Of a stretch of 6,047 nt of DNA, positions 1 through 5,341 are shown one piece after another (position 1 is the first letter of the stretch; each line of letters starts with the position of its first letter). The position numbers and the translations under genes were made by a program. The DNA comes from Azoarcus sp. (GTDB lineage Bacteria; Pseudomonadota; Gammaproteobacteria; Burkholderiales; Rhodocyclaceae). The notes under the pieces were generated by a model. That model searched no databases and was not told where the DNA came from. It was given only the letters and a program-made list of their open reading frames with translations. The stretch is taken from assembly GCA_031285365.1 (NCBI GenBank), contig JAITWP010000179.1, positions 1 through 6,047 on the forward strand, written 5' to 3'.

Positions 1-160
1 GGGTACAACAAAGTGCCGCAAGGCACTACATCAGACGCTTGCTGTAGAACAGCAGAATCATTATTATGACCAAACGGATCGTTCTAACGATTCGGCGTCG
101 CCAACGACGACGAGCACAAGTTAGCTTCACATGAACCACCCCCTTTGCGGAGCGTGGTTA
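1..160 (+). other. Stem-loop series upstream of a terminator; 3' end of an unidentified plus-strand unit
   Basis: No gene can be named here. Several short inverted repeats follow one another: 12-17 with 22-27 around a GCAA tetraloop; 40-45 with 49-54 (three-base loop); 78-83 with 86-91 (ATCGTT/AACGAT); 96-100 with 105-109; and 134-139 with 154-159. They lead into the terminator at 163-187. One plus-strand frame is open from the window edge to a TAG at 122-124 (about 40 codons), and could be the 3' end of a truncated gene. Its third codon positions are much less GC-rich than those of the clear genes here, and its sequence (ending in Ser/Thr-rich residues) suggests no family. The alternative is the 3' part of a structured non-coding RNA. 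The hairpins and terminator are seen directly; either identity is inference. Confidence 0.3.
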
Positions 161-162
161 GG

Positions 163-187
163 AAGGCCCCGGTGCTAGCGGGGCCTT
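163..187 (+). terminator. Rho-independent terminator
   Basis: A perfect 8-bp GC-rich stem (AAGGCCCC at 163-170, GGGGCCTT at 180-187) has a 9-base loop and is followed by a pyrimidine-rich TCTCTT tail. The tail lies only on the plus-strand side, so it should end a plus-strand transcript entering from the left edge of the window. It is not needed by the PEP-CTERM gene, which has its own terminator at 291-318. Confidence 0.75.
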
Positions 188-290
188 TCTCTTGCCCCGC
201 AGGAGCATTCTAACGAAATAATAGAAATGATGTGGGAATAATAACAGCCTGACACTGCGGCCTCAACTGGCGCGGTTAGAGGGTTGAAAC
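188..290. other. Intergenic stretch with no recognisable feature
   Basis: I see no coding frame, RNA gene or clear regulatory motif between the two terminators. A short ATG-ATG frame near 227 stops after four codons. Confidence 0.6.
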
Positions 291-318
291 AAAAATGGGG
301 ACTTGCGTCCCCGTTTTT
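291..318 (-). terminator. Bidirectional rho-independent terminator behind the PEP-CTERM gene
   Basis: The core is GGGGAC (297-302) paired with GTCCCC (307-312) around a four-base TTGC loop. The stem extends outward through a T·G pair into an A-run (291-295) pairing with a T-run (314-318). Both strands therefore show a GC stem followed by a U-tract. It lies about 30 bases beyond the stop codon of the minus-strand PEP-CTERM gene and very probably ends that transcript. It could also stop read-through from the left on the plus strand. Confidence 0.85.
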
Positions 319-348
319 TATGTCCCTGTACAGGAGAAAAACCTCAAC

Positions 349-1116
349 TCACCCCTTGCGGCGGCGGCGCTTCGCGGCCACGCCCACAACGGCGAGACCC
401 GCCAAAAGCATGGCCCAGGTTTCGGGTTCGGGGATCATGACTGCGTCTCTGAACCCGAAACGCAGACTGTCAATGGCGAACCCGTAGGGTTCTGCACCAA
501 CGAGATCAAGGAAAACCCCCGCGATCATATCGCTTTGATCGGCGGTGACGAGACCGAGAAATTCAATGCCGATCCCTGTATTCACTACCGTGCCGAGAAT
601 CGTTCCATCTCGCGCGAATGCGGTAATGCCCGTGCCGCCTATTGCATCAAAATATCCCGCGTCGAAACCGACAGCGGCAACATCCACGTCGAACAGAATG
701 GCAATAGGGCCGTCGAACGACGGCGAACCAGACAGGACAGGGCTGTTCGGGACGCCAGTGTCTCTCCTGATGCTCGTGGATGGAGAATTCGGATCGAGGC
801 TCAAGGGGCCGATAGGTGTTCCGACGATGCAAGCGGTCGCGGACGCACCGGGGCAATCGATGGATGGCGTCGCGCTCAGACTCTGTCCCAGAAAATATCC
901 GCCAAAACTGACGGTGGGATAACCCGATTCCCCGCCATAATCGGCTGGCGAATACACAGGATTCGAGGTGGAGAGAGGAAACTCACTGAAGGTGATCATG
1001 CCAGAGCCAGGCAGGAAATTACTCTCTGTGACGCGAATGACATCGGCGTTCACTCCGGCGCTGGCAACTCCCAGTAGCGCAATAGCACAAATTGATTTCA
1101 CGGTACACAAACGCAT
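349..1116 (-). CDS. PEP-CTERM sorting domain-containing exported protein
   Basis: This 255-residue protein is predicted to be exported and anchored or sorted by an exosortase. Residues 1-24 form a signal peptide (short basic start, hydrophobic core, probable cleavage after VNA). The middle, about 25-220, is rich in Gly, Ser, Pro and beta-prone stretches and contains two cysteines (88 and 96) that could form a disulfide. The C-terminus is a textbook PEP-CTERM signal: Pro-Glu-Pro at 229-231 followed by ETW, a hydrophobic helix (about 235-248) and a basic KRRRRK tail. In known systems exosortase (EpsH/XrtA) recognises this tag, and the proteins are linked to exopolysaccharide and biofilm. The start is supported by GGAGA about seven bases upstream. 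The middle domain is not one I can name. A long opposite-strand frame over the same DNA was judged a shadow. No exosortase gene lies in the window. Confidence 0.9.
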   Translation of the reverse strand: MRLCTVKSICAIALLGVASAGVNADVIRVTESNFLPGSGMITFSEFPLSTSNPVYSPADYGGESGYPTVSFGGYFLGQSLSATPSIDCPGASATACIVGTPIGPLSLDPNSPSTSIRRDTGVPNSPVLSGSPSFDGPIAILFDVDVAAVGFDAGYFDAIGGTGITAFARDGTILGTVVNTGIGIEFLGLVTADQSDMIAGVFLDLVGAEPYGFAIDSLRFGFRDAVMIPEPETWAMLLAGLAVVGVAAKRRRRKG

Positions 1117-1203
1117 GATTTTCTCCGAAAAATAATAAAAATATTACGCGGATGCCGTATTGGCGACACCCTTTAAAACAAGAAAAACATAGTAAAACTA
1201 CTT

Positions 1204-1213
1204 ACTTATAAGT
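1204..1213. repeat. Perfect 10-bp palindrome ACTTATAAGT, possible operator
   Basis: The palindrome extends to 16 bp (1201-1216) with one mismatched pair. It lies about 90 bases upstream of the PEP-CTERM start. Just beside it, TAGT-AAA-ACTA (1190-1200) is a second small inverted repeat. The palindrome contains a TATAAG -10-like element on either strand, so a bound repressor could overlap a promoter. Function is inference. Confidence 0.35.
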
Positions 1214-1268
1214 GAGACTTTCCCATAAATCTCTCGCATTAAAGCTGTTGCAGATAGTACCATCATAG

Positions 1269-1285
1269 GCAACTTAAAAGCAACT
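1269..1285. repeat. GCAACT direct repeat, 11-bp period
   Basis: GCAACT occurs at 1269-1274 and again at 1280-1285, one helical turn apart, so both copies face the same side of the DNA. This is a common arrangement for activator half-sites, but two six-base copies could also arise by chance in AT-rich DNA. Confidence 0.25.
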
Positions 1286-1321
1286 ATTTGTGATGAATAG
1301 TAAATACATTTATTTTGCTCC

Positions 1322-1363
1322 TTTTGAATAGACTTTTTAAATAACTTTTTAAAATATTCAAAA
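1322..1363. repeat. 9-bp inverted repeat enclosing a tandem ACTTTTTAAA repeat
   Basis: TTTTGAATA (1322-1330) and its exact reverse complement TATTCAAAA (1355-1363) flank a 24-base spacer. Inside the spacer ACTTTTTAAA occurs twice (1332-1341 and 1344-1353) at a 12-base period. The block lies about 110 bases upstream of the transporter operon. It could be a protein-binding site, an UP-element or bent-DNA region, or a hairpin in an RNA. No regulator is identified. Confidence 0.4.
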
Positions 1364-1412
1364 TAAAGGGGCAGTTATTCAAGCAGGCCAAAACAATATT
1401 CACCTATAAGCC

Positions 1413-1418
1413 AGGAGG
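1413..1418 (+). promoter_or_regulatory. Orphan perfect Shine-Dalgarno AGGAGG
   Basis: AGGAGG sits in a small hairpin (AAGCC 1408-1412, GGCTT 1417-1421) 56 bases before the ATG at 1475. No ATG or GTG lies at normal spacing. A TTG at 1420 is only one base away and would open a 34-codon frame running to TGA at 1522-1524, across the start of the permease gene in another frame. It may be coincidental, or a leader peptide or regulatory site. Confidence 0.25.
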
Positions 1419-1474
1419 CTTGAAACTCCACAATTTCCGCGCAAGATCATTCGATCACTGCTCTCCATTCATGT

Positions 1475-2620
1475 ATGCTTGCGTTAATGAACGCATCCGA
1501 CGATGCCCGCCTCGAACTGCGTGACAACGGAGACATGCCCAGCCTGTGTGTCGGTGGCGCATGGACACTTTCCCATTACCAGGCGCTTACGCCACGGGTT
1601 ACCGATCTGCGCGGTCGGGTCGGGCCGGGGATGGAAATCGACTTCTCCTCTCTTACGGCGCTGGACACCGCCGGTGCGCGCCTGCTGTGTGAACTCGTTG
1701 GCGCGGAAAGACTGAAAGGCACGCTCACCAATGCCGCGCTCACGGCGGAACAGCGCACGTTGCTGGAGACGGTGGCATCCTCGTTCGCCGTATCCGGCAT
1801 GCCGCCACAAAGGCGATACCAATTTGGCGATGTGCTCGAACACATCGGCAAAGCGACATACGCATTCCGGGATCACTTGGTAGGCCTGCTCGGTTTTATC
1901 GGACTCACGCTCGAAAAGCTGGCATGCACAGCCTGTCGACCCCGGCGATGGCGTGTGGCAGCCACCATCGCCCAAATGGAGCAAATCGGCTTCAATGCCG
2001 TGCCCATCGTGGCTCTGCTGTCTTTTCTCGTCGGCGCGGTAGTCGCTTTTCTTGGCGCAACGGTGTTGGCGGAGTTCGGGACGACGATTTATACGGTCGA
2101 TCTGGTTGCGTATGCCTTCCTGCGGGAATTCGGGGTGTTTCTTGCGGCCATTCTGGTTGCCGGGCGTACCTCCAGTGCCTTCGCAGCCCAGATTGGTTCA
2201 ATGCGTGCCAATGAAGAAATCGACGCGCTCCGTGTAATCGGCCTCGATCCGGTGGAATGGCTGGTGCTCCCGAGGGTGCTGGCCATGGTGCTGGCGCTGC
2301 CGATTCTCACGTTCATCGCCATGATCTGCGGTATCGTGGGAGGCATGACCGTTTGCGCGCTACACCTGAGCATTTCGCCAGCGATGTTTCTTTCGCTGCT
2401 CGACGCCAACATCGACCCACGACATTTCTTTGTTGGCATCGGAAAGGCCCCGGTATTTGCTTTCCTGATCGCCTCCATCGGCTGTCTGGAAGGTTTCCGG
2501 GTCAGCGGCAGCGCACAATCGGTTGGCGAACATACGACCTCAGCGGTGGTGCAGTCGATCTTCACGGTAATCGTGGTCAATGCCATCGCGGCGCTGTTCT
2601 TCATGGAGATGGGCTGGTGA
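1475..2620 (+). CDS. STAS-MlaE fusion: MCE-type lipid ABC transporter permease
   Basis: The product is the inner-membrane permease of a phospholipid or lipid ABC transporter of the MlaE/YrbE family. Residues about 11-110 form a STAS domain resembling MlaB, with the LDTAG loop at 63-67; Thr65 aligns with the functionally important Thr of E. coli MlaB. Residues about 130-381 are the MlaE domain, with hydrophobic segments near 175-200, 215-230, 265-295, 325-340 and 360-378. The family hallmark AGRTSSAFAAQIGSM...NEEIDALRVIGLDP (229-259) is intact and should contact the ATPase. E. coli MlaE is about 260 residues and MlaB is separate, so this is the fused form. ATG at 1475 and ATG at 1487 are both possible starts; neither has a Shine-Dalgarno sequence. 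A later ATG (1535) would cut into the STAS domain. The gene overlaps the ATPase gene by GTGA. It is first in the operon. Confidence 0.93.
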   Translation: MLALMNASDDARLELRDNGDMPSLCVGGAWTLSHYQALTPRVTDLRGRVGPGMEIDFSSLTALDTAGARLLCELVGAERLKGTLTNAALTAEQRTLLETVASSFAVSGMPPQRRYQFGDVLEHIGKATYAFRDHLVGLLGFIGLTLEKLACTACRPRRWRVAATIAQMEQIGFNAVPIVALLSFLVGAVVAFLGATVLAEFGTTIYTVDLVAYAFLREFGVFLAAILVAGRTSSAFAAQIGSMRANEEIDALRVIGLDPVEWLVLPRVLAMVLALPILTFIAMICGIVGGMTVCALHLSISPAMFLSLLDANIDPRHFFVGIGKAPVFAFLIASIGCLEGFRVSGSAQSVGEHTTSAVVQSIFTVIVVNAIAALFFMEMGW

Positions 2621-3417
2621 GCGTGGCACAGCCGAATGGTCACTTCGAGATCGTCGCGCAGGCACGCGGAGTGCGTAATTGCTTCGGGCCGCAGACAGTA
2701 CATGAAGGACTCGACCTGGATGTGCGACGCGGCGAAGTGCTCGCCGTGGTCGGTGGTTCGGGTACGGGCAAATCGGTGCTGCTGCGCACACTCATTGGCT
2801 TGAATCGCCCGGCTGCCGGTTCGGTACTTCTGTTTGGGCAGAATGTGTACGCGCCCGGAATGCAGAACACCTCCCCCCTGGCAAAGCGCGTCGGAGTGCT
2901 GTTCCAGCAGGGGGCGCTTTTCTCTTCCCTTACGGTGCTGGAAAACGTCGCCCTGTCCCTGATTGAGCATGCCCGCCTGCCCGCCGCCGAGGCCATGCAA
3001 CTGGCCACGCTCAAGATCGCGCTGGCGGGTTTGCCTGCCGATGCGGGCAACAAACTGCCCATGGAGCTTTCGGGCGGCATGATAAAACGCGCGGCACTTG
3101 CCCGCGCCCTGGCGCTCGACCCTGATATCCTTTTTCTCGATGAACCCACTGCCGGGCTGGATCCTATCGGCGCAGCAGCGTTCGACCAACTGATACTGAC
3201 CTTGCGCGGCGCTCTGGGACTGACCGTTTTCCTGGTTACGCACGATCTGGATACGCTCTACACCACTGCCGACCGAATTGCAGTGCTGGCAAACAGGCGC
3301 GTATTGGTCAACGACCGGCTGGAAATAGTCGCCGCCATCGACGACGCATGGATACAGGAGTATTTTCACGGTCCGCGCGGTCGCGCCGCGCAGGCAGCGC
3401 GTGATCGTGTGTCATAA
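2617..3417 (+). CDS. MlaF-type ABC transporter ATP-binding protein
   Basis: This 266-residue cytoplasmic ATPase drives the adjacent permease. All ABC motifs are present in order: Walker A GGSGTGKS (46-53), Q-loop FQQ (96-98), signature LSGGM followed by KR (151-158), Walker B ILFLDEP (171-177), D-loop AGLDP (179-183) and H-loop His209 in VTHD. LSGGM plus a basic pair matches the MlaF/Mkl/Ttg2A class rather than a generic importer ATPase. The GTG at 2617 is chosen because GGAG (2605-2608) sits eight bases before it and it overlaps the permease stop codon as GTGA, which implies translational coupling. A second in-frame GTG at 2623 is the alternative. The reading frame is open much further upstream, but that part merely shadows the permease gene. 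Confidence 0.95.
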   Translation: MSVAQPNGHFEIVAQARGVRNCFGPQTVHEGLDLDVRRGEVLAVVGGSGTGKSVLLRTLIGLNRPAAGSVLLFGQNVYAPGMQNTSPLAKRVGVLFQQGALFSSLTVLENVALSLIEHARLPAAEAMQLATLKIALAGLPADAGNKLPMELSGGMIKRAALARALALDPDILFLDEPTAGLDPIGAAAFDQLILTLRGALGLTVFLVTHDLDTLYTTADRIAVLANRRVLVNDRLEIVAAIDDAWIQEYFHGPRGRAAQAARDRVS

Positions 3418-3431
3418 AGAGGAAGCTTTGC

Positions 3432-4364
3432 ATGGAAACCCGAGCACACAACCTGTTGATCGGCCTTTTTACCGTTTTCATGGCAGGAGCGGCGCTCGCC
3501 TTCGCCCTGTGGATGGGCGCAGGTTCCAATGGAGGCCGCACCGAAACCTATGATGTGTTTTTTGACGAAGCCGTCACGGGTCTCTCGAAAGGCGGCACGG
3601 TGGAATTCAAGGGTATCCGGATTGGCACGATCAACGATTTGCGGCTCGACCCCGCCAACCCGCGCCGGGTACGCGCCCGCATCCGCGTCGACGCCGACGT
3701 ACCGATTTATGCCGATACCCATGCACGACTGGTCACGACGTCCATTACCGGCGTGTCGACGATTCGCCTCTCCGAAGGCAGGGGAGAACGCCTGAAGCCG
3801 AGTCTCAATGAAATCCTGGTAATTCCCGCGGAACGCTCTTCATTGAGCAACTTGCTCGACGGCAGCGAAAATGTGATTTACAGCGCCAATGATGCATTGG
3901 CACAGATAAAGGCGCTACTTTCCGAACGCAATCTCACCCACATCGAGCGCATACTGGGTAATCTCGAACTCGCCACAGGCACGCTCGTCGACGGCCGTGA
4001 GGACATGCGCCAGATATTGACCCAGCTTTCCCGAGCCAGCGTACAGGCCAACGAGGTACTTGCCGAAGCCTCGCTATTGATACAAAGCACCAACCGCCTG
4101 ATTGACGGACCGGGAGAAAGCGCGCTCACCAGCGCACAGCATTCAATGGAGGCGCTCGAACGCACCACGCAAAACATCGACAAACTGCTCACCAACAACA
4201 GCGCCCCGCTCGACACAGGTCTCAAATCCCTGGCCGAACTCGGCCCTGCCTTATCCGAACTGCGTGCCACCCTCGCGTCCCTGCGCATCATTACCCGCCG
4301 CCTTGAAGAGCGCCCCACTGATTATCTCCTTGGTCGTGAACCTACACGGGAGTTCAAACCGTGA
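3432..4364 (+). CDS. MlaD-family MCE-domain protein with long helical C-terminal tail
   Basis: This 310-residue protein should be anchored in the inner membrane with its body in the periplasm, passing lipid between the permease and outer partners. A single N-terminal transmembrane helix (about 7-30) is followed by one MCE domain (about 38-116) with the conserved pattern GGTVEFKGIRIGTI (54-67) and the ITGVSTIRL strand (105-113). Residues about 135-290 are predicted helical, Leu-, Ala- and polar-rich, and compatible with coiled coil. The end carries RPTDYLLGR (294-302), a tail motif I recognise from proteobacterial MCE proteins of this kind. E. coli MlaD is 183 residues, so the extra length is this helical tail. 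AGAGGAAG at 3418-3425 is a strong ribosome binding site, 14 bases after the ATPase stop. The last codons overlap the lipoprotein start. Confidence 0.94.
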   Translation: METRAHNLLIGLFTVFMAGAALAFALWMGAGSNGGRTETYDVFFDEAVTGLSKGGTVEFKGIRIGTINDLRLDPANPRRVRARIRVDADVPIYADTHARLVTTSITGVSTIRLSEGRGERLKPSLNEILVIPAERSSLSNLLDGSENVIYSANDALAQIKALLSERNLTHIERILGNLELATGTLVDGREDMRQILTQLSRASVQANEVLAEASLLIQSTNRLIDGPGESALTSAQHSMEALERTTQNIDKLLTNNSAPLDTGLKSLAELGPALSELRATLASLRIITRRLEERPTDYLLGREPTREFKP

Positions 4365-5062
4365 CCTTCCAACGCCTCCTCCGCCCTGCTCTCCGAGCTT
4401 TTCGCATATTCACACTTCATGCGTCCTGTGTTCTGGCGTTTTCAGCCTGTACGATCCTGCCCGTGCCAGATGCCGTAGACGTCTACCTGTTGCCTGCATC
4501 GAGCGACGCATTGGATCGCGCCGACAGAGCCCTGCGCCCCTGGTCGTTGCGCATCGCCCGACCGGAATCGAATGGGCAACTGCTCGGACAGCGCATCCTC
4601 GTCATGCCGGAACCCAATCGGTTAAGCGTCTATAAAGGTGCAAGTTGGCATGAACCCGCCGCGCTTCTGATGCGTAACCGCCTGTTCAATGCCTTCAGAA
4701 CGGATGGGCGTGTGGGTGCCTTGTCCATCGAAGAGATGCGCACTTTCGCCGACTATGAACTCGGCAGCGAACTCAGCGCCTTTCACAGTGAATACCAGCA
4801 GGACGACAAACCACCGGTCGCCGTCGTCAAGTTCGATACCCGTCTGATCGACACCACCAGCCGCCGTATCGTTGCCAGTCGTGCGTTCGAGGCGCGGGAA
4901 GCCGCCGAGGACAGTTCGATTCCTGCCGTCGTCGCGGCTTTTGGTCGAGCTGCCGACCGGCTTTCCTCCGAACTGGTGAGTTGGACCATTACCGGGGGCG
5001 ACACGGCATATCAGGCGGGAACACCCGCCGAGATCTTGCCGGTCGAAAGGGGAACCCCCTGA
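4361..5062 (+). CDS. ABC-type transport auxiliary lipoprotein, PqiC-like
   Basis: This 233-residue outer-membrane lipoprotein is the probable distal partner of the MCE protein. The N-terminus is a lipoprotein signal: several arginines (5, 8, 12, 15), a hydrophobic stretch and a lipobox-like AFSAC with the lipidated residue at Cys30. Phe at the -3 position is unusual (Leu is typical), and Thr31 does not signal inner-membrane retention. The mature part fits the ABC_trans_aux/PqiC family (Pfam PF03886): an early VYLLPAS strand, then RILVMPEPNRLSVYKGASW (about 78-96) and a paired strand and helix region to about 208. The GTG start at 4361 overlaps the MCE stop as GTGA, and GGGAG (4348-4352) lies eight bases upstream. 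PqiC in E. coli bridges the PqiB MCE needle to the outer membrane; a similar role here is inferred. It is the last gene of the operon. Confidence 0.9.
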   Translation: MTFQRLLRPALRAFRIFTLHASCVLAFSACTILPVPDAVDVYLLPASSDALDRADRALRPWSLRIARPESNGQLLGQRILVMPEPNRLSVYKGASWHEPAALLMRNRLFNAFRTDGRVGALSIEEMRTFADYELGSELSAFHSEYQQDDKPPVAVVKFDTRLIDTTSRRIVASRAFEAREAAEDSSIPAVVAAFGRAADRLSSELVSWTITGGDTAYQAGTPAEILPVERGTP

Positions 5063-5080
5063 AGCCCCTATTTCCCTTTT
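5046..5080 (+). terminator. Possible terminator of the transporter operon
   Basis: AAAGGGGAA (5046-5054) can pair with TTCCCTTTT (5072-5080) over nine positions with one G·U pair. The loop is about 17 bases, and two further T residues follow, inside the stop codon of the convergent gene. A competing GGGG/CCCC pairing has too small a loop. The large loop and short tail make it a weak candidate; it overlaps the 3' end of the lipoprotein gene. Confidence 0.3.
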
Positions 5081-5311
5081 TTACTTGCGCCTGACGAAAA
5101 ACTCGAACGTGTTGTCCGGCATTTCTTCCTGATGCAACAACTCGTGGCCCGTCTGGCGGGTGAAGGCTTCAAAATCCTTGACCGATGCGGGGTCGGTGGT
5201 AAGTGCGCGCACGACTTGCCCGCCGGACATCTCGGCCAGGGCTTTCTTGAGCCTCAGAACCGGCAGCGGGCAACTCAGCCCGCGGGCATCGACTTCCTTG
5301 TCAAATTCCAT
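5081..5311 (-). CDS. TusA/SirA-family sulfurtransferase
   Basis: This small cytoplasmic protein of 76 residues (E. coli TusA has 81) carries activated sulfur as a cysteine persulfide. The family signature is complete: an N-terminal strand, DARGLSCPLPVLRLKKAL (8-25) with the CPxP motif and catalytic Cys14, then the strand VVRALTTDP and a DF...F helix (about 46-50) typical of the two-layer TusA fold. The start is supported by a purine-rich GGAGAAGGAAGG immediately upstream. It begins 30 bases after the M48 gene stop, so the two are probably cotranscribed, an arrangement I recall from betaproteobacteria. Whether it serves tRNA thiolation, molybdenum cofactor synthesis or sulfur oxidation cannot be told from one gene. 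It converges on the lipoprotein gene with 18 bases between stops. Confidence 0.93.
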   Translation of the reverse strand: MEFDKEVDARGLSCPLPVLRLKKALAEMSGGQVVRALTTDPASVKDFEAFTRQTGHELLHQEEMPDNTFEFFVRRK

Positions 5312-5341
5312 TTCCTTCCTTCTCCATCATCGGCGTTCATC

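Larger units (their letters stand above)
1117..1474. promoter_or_regulatory. AT-rich divergent intergenic regulatory region
   Basis: This 358-base gap separates the minus-strand PEP-CTERM gene from the plus-strand transporter operon and is strikingly AT-rich beside its GC-rich neighbours. It should hold the promoters of both units. TATAAG, a good -10 match, occurs on the plus strand at 1405-1410, and another occurs on the minus strand inside the palindrome at 1204-1213. Neither has a convincing -35 at 16-18 bases, so an activator-dependent or alternative sigma factor is possible. I looked for a sigma-54 element (GG-N10-GC), because PEP-CTERM genes in some betaproteobacteria are controlled by the PrsK/PrsR system, and found none with correct spacing on the minus strand. 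ATAGTA recurs at 1189, 1254 and 1297. The role is inferred from position, composition and repeats. Confidence 0.55.

Noticed and set aside
97..125. Resemblance of GCC-AAC-GAC-GAC-GAG to a tmRNA tag start (Ala-Asn-Asp-...)
   Set aside because: The frame has no stop codon after a tag-length peptide, it does not end in the usual Ala-Ala, and no tRNA-like end with CCA follows.
295..1077. Long plus-strand open frame of 260 codons
   Set aside because: It lies opposite the PEP-CTERM gene, has no signal, family features or ribosome binding site, and covers the terminator at its 5' end. It is a shadow frame.
1294..1332. Twelve-codon frame from ATG at 1294
   Set aside because: It has no ribosome binding site and is too short to support without conservation data.
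1117..1440. Sigma-54 promoter for the PEP-CTERM gene
   Set aside because: I looked for GG-N10-GC on the minus strand. The nearest matches have spacings of 8 or 14, so none qualifies.
1450..1486. Promoter with -10 TATGCT at 1474 giving a leaderless permease mRNA
   Set aside because: The -10 matches only four of six bases and the -35 candidate (TTCGAT) two of six, too weak to annotate.
2257..2616. Upstream extension of the ATPase frame inside the permease gene
   Set aside because: The frame is open but overlaps the conserved end of the permease. ABC homology begins just after the GTG at 2617, which has a good ribosome binding site.
2089..3369. Minus-strand open frame of 426 codons
   Set aside because: It lies opposite the permease and ATPase genes, which have full family motifs. 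Its translation is Gln/His/Arg-rich and fits no family.
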